Of a stretch of DNA of 64,000 nt, positions 8,637-19,004 are shown piece by piece. The stretch comes from Endomychus coccineus (lineage: Eukaryota > Arthropoda > Insecta > Coleoptera > Endomychidae). The stretch covers positions 3,162,001 to 3,226,000 of the forward strand of contig OY294072.1 in assembly GCA_958510875.1 (NCBI GenBank), read 5' to 3'. The translations under genes were made by a program, and so were the position numbers. Each line of letters starts with the position of its first letter. Position 1 is the first letter of the stretch. The notes below the pieces were generated by a model. The model did no database searches. It saw nothing but the letters and a program-made list of their open reading frames with translations, and had not been told where the DNA came from.

Positions 8637-9634
8637 ATGAACTTAGCAGCGTGCGTTCGTGATTCAAATGTGGCTACATGGTCCACCAACAATTTTATTA
8701 AGTTAACAGTTAATGAAGTGTGTCTAAAATTTGGGATCGATATAAGAAACGATAAAAGAAACTATTTATTTTGGAATATTCAACTAAACCAACGCGTTCT
8801 GATGAATGAAGATCTATTGGATTGGTTAGGTTATCGCGGCAAAAAATATCATGCTAAAAAGGGTGTTATAACAAGATTGTTGAGGAAAAACCCGCATATA
8901 CACCATTTAGAAATTTGTGATAAGACTGATGCACGAAAGAAATATTATGTTCTAGATGCTATTGATTTCGAATCATTATTGATGCAAATGCGAACTCCTA
9001 AAGTCATCGAGTTACATGAACTGTTTTCGTTAATGAAATTTATTATGATGAAATATTGTGAGTACGAGAAATTTTATGAACAACAAGAACGTGAAAGAGC
9101 TGAGGAACGTGAATGTCTTGCGAATGAACGATCTCAACGCTTATCTCAACAAATTCAAATGAATGTTATCACCTTACGGAATAACATTGCACCAAATATT
9201 GTTCCACCTCCTATAAATTTTGGAAAGAGACGAAATTTAGGTAATTACTTTGTTTTTTATAATAAAATTTATATAATATATATTATTTAGGATTATATCG
9301 AACATCGAATGATATGAGACCAGAATAGTACCTAATGCGTCGACAGGAGGATGGTTGGCGTGATGCCGACAGAAAATTACAAAATCGGGGAATGCGATTA
9401 ATACGTAAATGGTCTAACATATCTCATGCTATCGATATTGGTAACGAAGTGAAACAGAATTTCCGCCGCGCTTTGAAATGGTATGCAAGGGGAAATATTA
9501 TTCATGCCGCAGAAGAAGAGGGGGGTGAACAATTGATTAGTGATATCAACATCAAGTCATTGATAGAATGTGTTATCAATCACAAAAATAAAGCTTATGA
9601 ACTAGCAAATGATAATGTCAATATATTATTATAA
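8637..9634 (+). pseudogene. MSV199/DUF3627-type Bro-like protein, split by intron and stop (A)
   Basis: Exon 1 (8637-9240) encodes an N-terminal domain with LTVNEVCLKFGIDIRND and LLDWLGYRGKKYHAKKG, resembling the MSV199 domain of entomopoxvirus and iridovirus Bro/KilA-like proteins. A Glu/Arg-rich linker follows. A 50-bp segment, 9241-9290, starts GTAATTAC and ends TATTATTTAG. Removing it puts the second part (to 9634) in the same frame. That part has MRRQEDGWRDADRKLQ, LIRKWSNISHAIDIGNEVK and RGNIIHAAEE, like the DUF3627 C-terminus that pairs with MSV199 domains. One TAG remains at 9326-9328. These proteins are presumed DNA-binding regulators; the exact role is unknown. It is absent from D. 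Confidence 0.55.
9241..9290 (+). other. Putative 50-bp intron in the Bro-like gene
   Basis: GT...AG ends, an AT-rich interior, phase 1. Its removal joins the two halves of the gene in one frame, which is the main evidence. RNA data would decide it. Confidence 0.5.
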
Positions 9635-9679
9635 TTATCATTCCTTTTGTTTTATTAAAACACTTATATCTTCATACAA

Positions 9680-10200
9680 TCATTTATTTACATGGTAAAT
9701 AGCCTTCTTTACATATTTAACAAACATTTTCAACATTAGTACTGATAAAGGAGATAAAATTGCATACAAAATTGCGAAAATTTTAGAAATTTCTTCGTCT
9801 AGTGAGGATGATGTACGTGTGGATGGTGTTGATATTGTCTTTTGTATGACATGTGGTAAACATGATGATTGTTGGAGCAATTGCCATTCAGCCATATCTC
9901 CCTCACTCCGATCAAAGAATAAAAGTTTAAGTTTATAATGTATGGTGGTACGATTATCTGAGGAATGTTGAATGCGAATACCTCTAATTGATTATCGTTG
10001 ATTTTTCTAAAATTCATCGGAATCCATTCGGTACGGTTACAACCCCCACCATCATCGGTTGCAACATCCTTCAGACAAATATAAATGCGCTCCACGTGTT
10101 GGGGAACGTTTGCGTATAGAATACCATTCAGAATTGTGGTTAGAATCACGAAATTTGTTTTTAACATCCCCACTCCCATCATTATCTTCACTTTTTGCAC
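9680..10200 (-). pseudogene. Frameshifted membrane-protein relic, minus strand (A)
   Basis: Minus-strand frame from 10200. The N-terminus MLKTNFVILTTILNGILYA looks like a signal peptide. The middle part (HVERIYICLKDVATDDGG and onward) is Cys-containing. At about 9895 the open frame switches, and the second frame ends in a hydrophobic segment, IFAILYAILSPLSVLMLKMF, then a Lys-rich tail. Together this reads as a type I membrane protein broken by one frameshift. No family was recognised. It is the only gene of A on the minus strand, next to the right TIR, where an accessory or envelope-like gene could sit. Confidence 0.4.
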
Positions 10201-10369
10201 TTGTAAATGTATTCAACAACAATAACTTTTATTTTATGTTCGTAAAAATTCAAGTCTCTTCTTAGTTCATGAACTTTCTCCACAAATTTTCTAAGTATAC
10301 GTGTGTATTCTTCAAAAGATATATGCATAATGACACATTTACAAACTTACTGGATATCTTTATCATAAC

Positions 10370-11980
10370 CTCCAACTATTCACATTTACACATAGAGTAT
10401 CATTATTATTACTCGCATTTCATTCCTCATCTGACCATCATAGTTCGTGAACGATGATGACGTCATCATCGTTCGTAAACTATGGTCGCCGGGTTGAATC
10501 AGTTACTGTCATTGGCTTGAAGCAGTGACGTCATCATCGTTCGTGAACTATGGTCGCCGGATTGAATCAGTTTCTGTCATCGGTTCGAAGCAGTGACGTC
10601 ATCATCGTTCGTAAACTATGGTCGCCGGATTGAAACGATGACAAAGCAGTCTTTGTCACGTGGTGGTGACACCTACACGAAGCAGCCTGTACCTTCGATC
10701 CGCCATGACATCTGTCACGTGACACCTACACGAAGCAGCCTGTACCTTTAGCTCACCATGACAGCTGTCACGTGTTGGTGACACCTACACGAAGCAACCT
10801 GTACCTTTGGTTCACCATGACAGCTGTCATATGGTGGCGACATCTCCATGAAGCAGCCTGTACCCAAGGGTTGCCATGATAGCTGTCACGTGGTGGCGAC
10901 ATCTCCACGAAGCATTCTGTACCTTCGATGACAGCTGTCACGTGGTGGTGACATCTCCATGGAGCAGCCTGTACCTTTAGACCCAAGGTACAGATTGCTT
11001 CCTAGAGGTGGCGGAGCCCCCTCCACGAAGCAGTCTGTACCTTGGGTTCGCCATGACAGCTGTACCTTATGATCGCCATGACAGCTGGACCTTATGGTAG
11101 CCATGACAGCTGTACCTCATGCTCGCCATGACAGCTGTACCTCATGCTCGCCATGACAGCTGGACCTTATGGTCGCCATGACAGCTGGACCTTATGGTCA
11201 CCATGACCGCTGTCACTTGGTGGTGACACCTACACGAAGCAACCTGTACATCATGATTGCCATGACAGCTGGTCCTTATGGTCGCCATGACAGCTGGTCC
11301 TTATGTTCGCCATGACAGCTGGTCCTTATTGCTTCCTAGAGGTGGGCGGAGCCTCCTCCACGAAGCAGTCTGTACCTTAGGTCCGCCATGACAGCTGTCA
11401 CTTGATGGCGACATCTCTACGAAGCAATCTGTACCTTAGGTCCGCCATGACAGCTGGTCCTTATGGCCGCCATGACAGCTGGTCCTTATGGTCGCCATGA
11501 CAGCTGGTCCTTATACCCACCATGACAGCTGGTCCTTATGGTCGCCATGACAGCTGGTCCTTATGGTCGCCATGACAGCTGGTCCTTATGGTCGCCATGA
11601 CAGCAGGTCCTTATGGACGCCATGACAGCTGGTCCTTATGGTCGCCATGACAGCTGGTCCTTATGGACGCCATGACAGCTGGTTCTTATGGTCGCCATGA
11701 CAGCTGGTTCTTATGGTCGCCATGACAGCTGGACCTTATGGTCGCCATGACAGTTGGACCTTAGGGCCGCCATGCTGCCATGTGTTAGTCACGTGACTCT
11801 GTACATGTGACACACTTTTTGAACACACCCTGTATACTCTTTACAAATAAAATAAAATCCTTATCACCTACATCCTTTCAAAACTGATAGGGACGAGCTC
11901 ATGCACCGGATGCACATCGACAGCTAGACCGGAAGTGGAGACCGGATATCCTGGTCGAGAACTAGCCCAGTTCATCTACT
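10370..11980. repeat. Right TIR of element A
   Basis: Inverted counterpart of 1-860, and longer because the left arm is cut by the window. From the inside it has three TGACGTCATCATCGTTCG units (10437-10635), then CACGTGGTGGTGACA-type units with GAAGCAGCCTGTACC, then ~25-bp units (CGCCATGACAGCTGGTCCTT) up to 11770. A ~200-bp unique tail follows, ending TTCATCTACT. The unique tail is shared with element B (20830-21021). Confidence 0.85.
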
Positions 11981-13135
11981 GCTGAGTATAGATCGATTAC
12001 ACCGTTCGTTAAAGCCTTCAATAACAGCGACATCTTGGAGTTTGGAATAAATCAAGTGGACGCGTTTTTTTCCATGAAGGATACTCTATTGGTGATCAAG
12101 GGAAAAATCGAAGTGAAGGGTGGAGGTAATGTTATATTGTTACCGAATTATGGAGCCTTCCTTTTCGACTCTTGCTCGTACGTTGAGAGTGGTAGGGACA
12201 TCGAAACAGTTCGAGATCCTGGTATAGTCAGCGCTGTTCGAGCATTTACCTGCTACACCCCTACAGCTTCTACGCATATGGCTACCGCTAGTTGGTTGTA
12301 CCCCCTTGAGAGCGTAGTTTTGCACGAAACTAAATCATTCAGTCTATTGATTCCACTGAAGCATATATTCAACATTCTCAACGATTACCCGATGATTACA
12401 TTTGGTAGGCAGACTATTCGATTGGTGCGTGCTTGAAACGATAACGATTGCGTTAACATTGAAACCGCCACGACCACCGTTAAATTCCTGATTGATAGCA
12501 TGGAATTGAAAGTGAAGTATATCTATCCTAACGATATAATTAGAGAAAAGCTCTTGCGAGCAATCAATAGTGATTCGCCCATCCTAATTCCATTCCGGAA
12601 GTGGGAATGCCATGAGCTTCCTGCCATAACAAGCGAGGCCCGACGAGAAATTTGGGCGGTTAAGACTAGTGCGGCAGTTGAAAAACCTCGCTATGTCATA
12701 GTATTCTTTCAAACGGACAAACGAAACAATGTGAAGGCTAACCCCACAATATTTGATCATCTGGATATAACAAGTATTCGCTTATCTCTAAACGGTGAAT
12801 ATTACCCCAACGAGCGAATGAACTTGGACTTTGCTAAGGATGATTTCGCGCTCGCTCACCATAACTATACAGAGTTCTACTCTAGCTATACAAATTCCTC
12901 GTCGACTGCTGTGAAACAACCAATGTTAGATTACACCAGTTTCAAAAAGCGCGCCCTCTACATAATCGATTGTTCAAAACAGGAGGAAGCAGTGAAATCT
13001 GCAACTGTTGATGTGCGATTGGAAATCGAGGCAGATAAGGGATTTTCAGCCAATACGGAAGCATATTGTATCATCATTCACGATTGTTTGATGGAGTACT
13101 CTCCATTCTCGGAAATAGTGAAAAGTCTGATCTGA
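11981..13135 (+). pseudogene. Diverged major capsid protein of element X, 5' truncated
   Basis: The open frame begins at the very edge of element A with ITPFVKAFNNSDILEF, the counterpart of the MCP N-terminal motif in A. It continues through LLPNYGAFLFDSCSYVE, ETVRDPGIVSAVRAF and YCIIIHDCLMEYSP. It is clearly homologous to but well diverged from the A and D copies, so it comes from a different lineage. Its N-terminal codons must lie left of A, off-window. One TGA at 12434-12436 interrupts the frame where A has CGA. The rest is open, so X was probably intact until A inserted. Confidence 0.8.
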
Positions 13136-13182
13136 AACTTGCTGCCTAACGACTATGAGCGATCAGTTTAGTACAAGCCATC

Positions 13183-13689
13183 ATGAGGATAGCATTGGTT
13201 GACATTCAGGGGTTCATCATCGATGATGTGTTTCATCCTAAAGAAATGTCTATACAAATTGGGTTCAAACGACATTATTCGTTATTTAATCCGCCCACAC
13301 CGCTAACCATGTTGAGTGAGAAGGACCGAAAATCCTCTCGGTATTTGGAACATTTTTGTCATGGTTTGGAATATACATCTGGGGATGTGGAATATGAAGA
13401 AATTGAAACTATCCTAAGATTGACTCTACTGTGTGCAGCAGACATTATATATGTTCGAGGTCATCAAAAAGCAGAATTTCTCGCGAATAAGTGTAAGGAG
13501 CTAGATATCTTTCCACGAATCGTAGATGTATGCAGTTTCGACAACACCCTATGCCAAACAGTGAAATTCGAGCCTACAAACAGACTGAGCTGTCTAAATC
13601 ATCGTAATGATGGAGGGAAATATATGTGTGCGGTCAACCATGTCGATAATCTGCAACATTGGTTCCTCACGATCATACTTCCTAAATGA
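13183..13689 (+). CDS. Maverick-associated protein of unknown function (X)
   Basis: A 168-residue intact frame 47 bp after the X MCP, followed by AATAAATAAAAAATATT, a likely poly(A) signal. The start MRIALVDIQGFIIDDVFHPK, the middle HFCHGLEYTSGDVEYEE and IIYVRGHQKAEFLANKCKEL, and the end CLNHRNDGGKYMCAVNHVDN look like a protein seen beside insect Maverick genes, possibly of RNase H/exonuclease-like fold. That is from memory of similar sequences and is not certain. Elements A and D have no counterpart after their MCP. Confidence 0.5.
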   Translation: MRIALVDIQGFIIDDVFHPKEMSIQIGFKRHYSLFNPPTPLTMLSEKDRKSSRYLEHFCHGLEYTSGDVEYEEIETILRLTLLCAADIIYVRGHQKAEFLANKCKELDIFPRIVDVCSFDNTLCQTVKFEPTNRLSCLNHRNDGGKYMCAVNHVDNLQHWFLTIILPK

Positions 13690-13935
13690 AATGTACTTTT
13701 CTTAAAAATAAATAAAAAATATTATTAATATTCGATATTTCATTTCTCATACACCTCCCACCCACACACCATAAACGACTTCATGTCGCTTTCGAGTCAC
13801 TTCCGAGTCTCTTGCGAGTCGCTTCCGAGTCGCTTGCGAGTCGCTTGCGAGTCGCATCCGAGTCGCTCCCGAGTCGCTTGCGAGTCGCTCCCGAGTCGCT
13901 TGCGAGTCACTTGCGAGTCACTTGCGAGTCGATTT
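13690..13935. repeat. 11-bp tandem array CGAGTCGCTTG (X)
   Basis: After a ~100-bp AT-rich tail, about thirteen 11-bp copies of CGAGTCGCTTG with small variations run from ~13794 to 13932. The period and sequence resemble the 11-bp units (CGTCACGCTTT, CGAGTCGTTTT) in the TIRs of element C. This suggests X carried a C-type TIR. Confidence 0.6.
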
Positions 13936-14207
13936 TTCCTGTGACATCTTCATGAAGCAGCCTGTACCTTTTGGACCGAAGGTACAGATTACTTCCTAGA
14001 GGTGGCGGAGCTCCCTCCACGAAGCAGTCTGTACCTTAGCTCCGCCATGACAGCTGGACCTCATGGTCGCCATGACAGCTGGATCTTATGGCCGCCATGA
14101 CAGCTGTACCTCAGGTCAGCCATGACAGTTGGACCTTATGATCGCCATGACAGCTGTACCTTATGACCGCCATGACAGCTGGTCCTTATGGTCGCCATGA
14201 CAGCTGT
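13936..14207. repeat. Stray TIR fragment of A/B type at rearrangement
   Basis: GAAGCAGCCTGTACC and CGCCATGACAGCTGGACC units match the B right TIR (from ~20369) in the same orientation, not inverted as a left TIR would be. It joins the broken protease gene of B at 14207/14208, so it marks an internal rearrangement rather than a proper element end. Confidence 0.6.
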
Positions 14208-14440
14208 ATAATATAAAACTGTATCACCGACTTTATTAAACCCAACCCAGTGAGTGCCTCCATTGTCCGAGCTATCTAAATTAACTATTCCACGCTCGTT
14301 TTTCCATGGTCCGTTGGATGGCAGTTCATCACGCATAAATGCTCCTCTAAAATGGGGAATTTTCAGAGCTTTTGCTAGTTTTCGTATATCAAGATCGGTC
14401 AGAGGTCTTCTGGGTAGGTTTACTGACAGTTTTTTGGATG
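14208..14440 (-). pseudogene. Protease fragment, 3' truncated (B)
   Basis: Matches the A protease from its upstream open codons through ATG at 14336 (MRDELPSNGPWKNERG) to the catalytic His motif GTHWVGF and DTVLYY. There it is replaced by TIR minisatellite. The Asp and Cys of the triad are lost, so it cannot be an active protease. The junction marks the B truncation point. Confidence 0.8.
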
Positions 14441-15201
14441 TTGATTCAATTATAGACCAAGACCTTCGCGATACTTTTTCAAATATAGACCAGATCTTTG
14501 TTTTCCCAAAGCTATAGCTTCCATTGTTTTATTATGTCTTTCCGTTTCCTCCAAGGTTTTCCGAGCTGCTTTGCTGTCGTTGACGGCCTTAGCGATGCCT
14601 GCACCACCTCCCGCCAATGCTCCAGCAGCTGATAAGCCGGCAAACAGAGGTATTAAAAATGGTAGAAATCCTCCAGTCTTTGGAATAGGAATTACCCTTG
14701 GTAACCGAACATTTTTCCGACCACCTGCTTTTTTGAATTGTTTTCGTGCAACTTTCTACGCTGTTTGGGATGTTTTCTTCAGATTGGATGAGTCAAACTT
14801 ATTCTTCATAACTTTTTTCACCCCATCGACAATTGCACTCCCGAACCCAACCTTCTGTCTCATACCCATCCCCAATTCCCTCTTTGCCTCCATAATTTCA
14901 TTTACACCGAAAGCGGCAATCCTTTCTCCAAATTTTGTGTCTTCAGATTTGACACGTTGCCAAGCAGCGTTCTCTAATATTTTATCCGCCTCGTGACGTC
15001 CTTTCAAACTAGCGTTTCGCAGATATGAAATATCGTGTTGACGGCAAGCTTTATCGAGTGGATTGAAACCTGAATCTCCTCTTCTCAACCGTTCTTCTAA
15101 TTTTGTACCGGGACCACAGAATTGATAACCAGGAATATGAAGTTCAAACGGAGCTTGTTTATAAGCATATTGAGAACACCTTCTCCTACGTACGCTTTCA
15201 T
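14420..15201 (-). pseudogene. PLA2-fold protein, decayed (B)
   Basis: Counterpart of the A gene at 4936. The start ATG (15201) is kept. One base is missing near 15151, shifting the frame before the PLA2 motif, and a TAG at 14756-14758 replaces a Leu codon. Downstream, the basic region and the hydrophobic Gly/Ala segment are still recognisable. The Ca-loop and DKACRQHD motif survive in the middle frame. Confidence 0.75.
14756..15088 (-). other. Open PLA2-core segment inside the decayed B gene
   Basis: The longest still open part of the B PLA2 pseudogene, containing DKACRQHDISYLR and the basic region, ending at the TAG described for the whole gene. Listed only to show where the frame survives. 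Confidence 0.4.
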
Positions 15202-15480
15202 ACAGACTGATGAGAATTCAAGATTGCACCGTTATTTAACGAGGGGAGGGAGAAAGACCAAAGATCTCAAAATAATATTTTTTATTAATTTCAAAATTTT
15301 CTCAATACGAAAGACTTAAGTATAATCTTAACAATATATGTTTCAAATATCATAATCTTCACTCTTGATTCACCCTCATATTCCCGGAATTTTGTTCTAT
15401 TATAATAACCATACCCTCGAGTCAATAATATTCCAGCTATTTGTTTGTTCCTAATAATCTCCAAATGGTTAATGATGGGT
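15202..15480. other. Integrase-PLA2 spacer of B
   Basis: AT-rich spacer equivalent to 4660-4935 in A, with the same AATAAAAAATATTATTTTGAG poly(A)-type block in reverse orientation. No gene was seen. Confidence 0.4.
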
Positions 15481-16405
15481 TCATTGAACGAGATCCGAAT
15501 TATTGATCCAACTGTTGTGATTATTATCTAGACCTAACCATTTCACATACTGTTGACCCCTCCTCTTTCGTAATATTTTTTCGACTAAATACACATCTGG
15601 TTGTTTTGTTTTCTGTAATTCTTCCTCGTAGAAACAGCCGCTGATTGCTGCGTTGGTCATATCTACTAGTAGATATGTGACCGGGTTGGTTAATTTTTAC
15701 TCTGATGATTTTAAATAATTCCGTACTCCAATTGGGCGTAAATCCCTTCTCAAAAATATGTTTAGCCTTACTTATTCGTACTACATCTCCAACGTTGTAT
15801 TTGTGAGGCAGAGCTAACTTGATGTGTGAGTAGGATCGCCTTAATATTTCGCTCTCAATCTGTTTCGTCACTTTTATTGGAGCCATATTTATAGTACTAT
15901 GTTTACGTTTATTATATTTCTCTGTGGTTTCTTCAAGTATATCAAGCCATTTATATTTCCCGCTAAGACTGAAATGTTTGTAGAGCAATTCCTTTAACGT
16001 TCGAATGACACGTTCAGCAATGGCTGCTTTTTTCACACTATACGTATTATGATGATTGATATTATGTTTCTTCATTAGATCGTTAGAGTGTTTGTTGGAG
16101 AATTCTTTGCCTTGATCGCTTGGCAGATTCCTAGGCTTACGATGTCCTACTAGCAATATAGAACTGACCGCTTTCCGAACCTCTTCGGCTGATTTCGTTT
16201 TCAGCGGGCGTGTCCATAGAAATTTCGAGAAACAATCGATCATAATCAAAATGTATTTGAATCCTCCATTTTCACGAGCGTAATTACCCATTTCAGCCAG
16301 ATCCATTTGCCACAAATCATCCAAACCTTTTATGATTGTTCTGCGTCGTTTGAAATTCTTCCTACTCGGCTTATGAAGCTCATGCACAACTTGTTCTCTA
16401 CTCAT
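15481..16405 (-). pseudogene. DDE integrase, frameshifted before the chromodomain (B)
   Basis: Intact from ATG at 16405 (MSREQVVHELHKPSRKNF) through the rve core: MDLAEMGNYARENGG, SDQGKEF, KAAIAERVIRTLKE. An extra base near 15690 shifts the frame, so the open product ends at 15524 with unrelated residues in place of the chromodomain. The B copy shows that codon 20, a stop in A, was originally Arg. The catalytic core could still be made, but without the chromatin-binding end. Confidence 0.85.
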
Positions 16406-16422
16406 CTTATCAATGTGGAAAT

Positions 16423-17076
16423 CTAGTGTAGAATTAATTTTTTGGGTATATTCACAGGATTTGGAGATATACGTTTCACAGAGCCCTGCTTTGTTGTTGT
16501 GGATGATGAGGGTCTCTTCTTAGAAGGTTCCACAGATGTCATCCGTCGTTCTAACGCCTCCACTTTACTAGTAATGTCATTTAGACGCATGTTCACACTG
16601 TTAAATGTGTTATTGATCTCTTTCAATTCATTTCTGTTCTCCCTCACACTATCACTGATTGTTTCATACTCTGATTTTATATAGATCCCCATTCCATTAT
16701 ATTTATTCTGAATGTCCATCAGATGTTTATCAATGTTGAGAATAACCTTCTCATTCGTTAAGTTATGTTCATCCAGATCCTTGTTGATATCTTTGATCAA
16801 ATTATCAACCCTAACATTGAAGGTATCTTTAAGACTGGTTTCCGTTCTCAGATTCAGTTTGTGTGTTAATTTATCAACATATACTTCATTTGCAACATCT
16901 CCATCATCATTCGGTGATTTTACGTTGCACAATCTACGATTTTCCATATCATAACTTCCATCGCTCATTAGGAATAATCCTTGTCCGTGAACTTGTTCGA
17001 AATTATTATTAAATACATTTGTATCATATATCCACATGGAAGAGGAGGCTCTGCCAAACTTATCCATTGAAACCAT
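16423..17076 (-). CDS. Coiled-coil fibre-like protein (B)
   Basis: A 217-residue intact frame, nearly identical to the A protein at 3065: HGQGLFLMSDGSYDMENRR, long charged coiled coil and basic Ser/Thr tail. Its start overlaps the ORF2 stop as in A. Survival of this frame in a truncated element beside broken neighbours is notable, but may just reflect recent decay. Confidence 0.65.
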   Translation of the reverse strand: MVSMDKFGRASSSMWIYDTNVFNNNFEQVHGQGLFLMSDGSYDMENRRLCNVKSPNDDGDVANEVYVDKLTHKLNLRTETSLKDTFNVRVDNLIKDINKDLDEHNLTNEKVILNIDKHLMDIQNKYNGMGIYIKSEYETISDSVRENRNELKEINNTFNSVNMRLNDITSKVEALERRMTSVEPSKKRPSSSTTTKQGSVKRISPNPVNIPKKLILH

Positions 17077-18119
17077 CTTTATAACTGTGATGAATTTGTC
17101 TTACACCTGGTTTTTGTTCAATTACCCCTGCCTCTATCAATTCTTCTATTATAGAGATTATCTCGTTGAGATGATTATGGTTACCTGCATGCGAGGATGC
17201 AACAAGAAGTCTCAGTCTATCCACAATTTCGTTAACCTCATCCCAATAAACATATTCGATAGGTTTCTCGTTATATTCAAGCATATTGTTTTTGATATAT
17301 GCACTTCCAGTGTATGTTTTGGCTCTGGGTCTTTTCATGGAATTAATCAGAGGTTTCAGTACATTTTTGTATTTTACAATGTTTCTTATCCGATCAGCTG
17401 GATCGTTATTACGTCTATGGGTACTAGTCATTTCCATCATTTGACTGTAATTTTTCCCATCTTCCACAGTGTAAGTATCAGGTAGAACATCTCTGTAAAA
17501 TATCAAATTATACAGTCCTGTGGTACCCTTGAACGGAGTACCCTTGATAATTATATTACTCTCACTATCAATTTCTATAGGTTGATTACCCATGAACCAT
17601 TTGTCTAAAGTTGAATTATATTGCAAACCCATTTTATCATCATATCTCTTAACATCATCATCCAATAGGAATCCTTCCAAGTAATAACGTGCTAATGTGG
17701 GGTATTGTTGCAGAAACTCCTCTGTAGCCTCTGCATTATCTTTCTTATGTTTTCTGATTTCTTCACGAATCTGATCGATAGTAGGTTCGAGGGTAAACAC
17801 ATCTTCCTCAGTATTTTGGGGGTTATATACGAACTCTTCCCCTTCAGTTACAATATTTGGGATTGGTATGTTCTCCATTTGTGTTGCTGTAGAAACAATA
17901 CTTTTAGGTTTAACCAACGAATTTTGTTTGATTATTTCAGCATTTTTCGCAATTTCCTCCAGAGGTTTGGATACATTCCTGAACACATTATCTAGAATCT
18001 CATCATTTTCAGCTTTACCCAATAGCCATATATTTTTTCCTCACAAAGTTTGCTAACTCCCAAATTTTTTTCTTCAATTGTTGTTTATCTTCAAGCATGT
18101 TACTCACACCCACGTCCAT
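17060..18119 (-). pseudogene. ORF2 protein, frameshifted near N-terminus (B)
   Basis: Counterpart of the A gene at 2017. ATG at 18119. A ~5-bp deletion near 18028 (relative to A) shifts the frame around codon 30. From 18022 to the end the frame is open (320 codons), retaining GTPFKGTTGLYNLIF and EKPIEYVYWDEVN. Confidence 0.75.
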
Positions 18120-18161
18120 GCTGAGCGGTTTGCTCATTCCAAATGAAAGAATACATACATG

Positions 18162-18887
18162 TTAGATGTATATATAACTATCAAAACCTTTGCGATAACG
18201 TCCTTTGTTCATATCACAGTCTTTGTTTATCATAAGGAATCCATATTTATCTTTCCAACATACGCTACATATCTCTCTGAATTTCTCGAGTGACATGTCG
18301 GTACTTACATGATCGGTGAATATATGTTTCAAATTGAGTTCATCCTGTTTGAAAATAATCAAGCAATTGGCATTGTCGCGCAATCCATGTTTTGGACATT
18401 TAGCAAAAGACTGACAAAGATAGAAACTATCAATCGAGTTGTGTCTTCCTCTTGAAAAATAAGCACGAATTTTCTCCTGTTTCTCAAACATCACGTCATC
18501 GAATATTATTATCGAATTAGGCCTCGCTTCTGTGGGGTCTATGACCGCATCACTTTCGGTACAAGGAAAATATTCAAGCCCCTCAATTTTCTTCAATGTC
18601 TCCTTTAGTAACTGGTATTTTGGTTGGTGTAAAGACTTTGAATATATGTACACGTTTTCAAATTTCAGGCCGTTAGCATCTAACAATAGAGATAATATCA
18701 CATTTGTTTTCCCACAATTACTTGGACCACAGATTATTGTTCGTAAAGTATTTGGCAGTAAAGAGCTGTGACGTTGTGATTGTTCAATATTTTCAATGCT
18801 TAGTCCTAAATTCATACTATTCAACAAGTCTTTCTGCTTGAAAATCTTCATGTTGTCTAGAGGAGCAACGAAATCATACTGAAACAT
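18162..18887 (-). CDS. A32/FtsK-HerA-type packaging ATPase (B)
   Basis: A 241-residue intact frame. Walker A GPSNCGKTN and Walker B SIIIFDDVM are identical to A. The N-terminal ~40 residues differ more (APLDNMKIFKQKDLLNSMN). Same role as in A: genome packaging motor by family knowledge. Preceded by the TATA box and a decayed CACGTG array. Confidence 0.85.
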   Translation of the reverse strand: MFQYDFVAPLDNMKIFKQKDLLNSMNLGLSIENIEQSQRHSSLLPNTLRTIICGPSNCGKTNVILSLLLDANGLKFENVYIYSKSLHQPKYQLLKETLKKIEGLEYFPCTESDAVIDPTEARPNSIIIFDDVMFEKQEKIRAYFSRGRHNSIDSFYLCQSFAKCPKHGLRDNANCLIIFKQDELNLKHIFTDHVSTDMSLEKFREICSVCWKDKYGFLMINKDCDMNKGRYRKGFDSYIYI

Positions 18888-18904
18888 ATGTTAATAAGCA
18901 TTTG

Positions 18905-18915
18905 TTTATATACTA
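18905..18915 (-). promoter_or_regulatory. TATA box of ATPase gene (B)
   Basis: TAGTATATAAA on the minus strand, 18-28 bp before the ATPase ATG, the same as in A and D. Confidence 0.55.
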
Positions 18916-19004
18916 GTTGATGATGTTATATTGTGTATGTCCGATCACGCGGTTAGGTACTTCTACGCTTCTCTCAAAATCAGGTATCAAATACGTGTTA
19001 AATA

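Larger units (their letters stand above)
1..11980 (+). mobile_element. Maverick/Polinton-like element A (left end off-window)
   Basis: A virus-like DNA transposon whose left TIR runs off the window. Its right end reads TTCATCTACT and stops at 11980, the complement of an AGTAG start shared with elements B, C and D. Both TIRs consist of ~25-bp minisatellite (core TGACAGCTGTCA) followed inward by ~68-bp repeats with a TGACGTCA palindrome. Gene order on + is ATPase, ORF2, fibre-like, integrase, PLA2-like, protease, penton, MCP, MSV199-like; a decayed membrane-protein frame lies on minus. No DNA polymerase gene is present. Sequence right of 11980 continues in frame as the MCP of another element (X), so A interrupted that gene. 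The first six flanking bases, GCTGAG, are the predicted TSD. Confidence 0.85.

Noticed and set aside
12035..13135. X capsid gene as a copy of the A capsid gene
   Set aside because: Sequence is far more diverged than between A and D, and the flanking genes differ.
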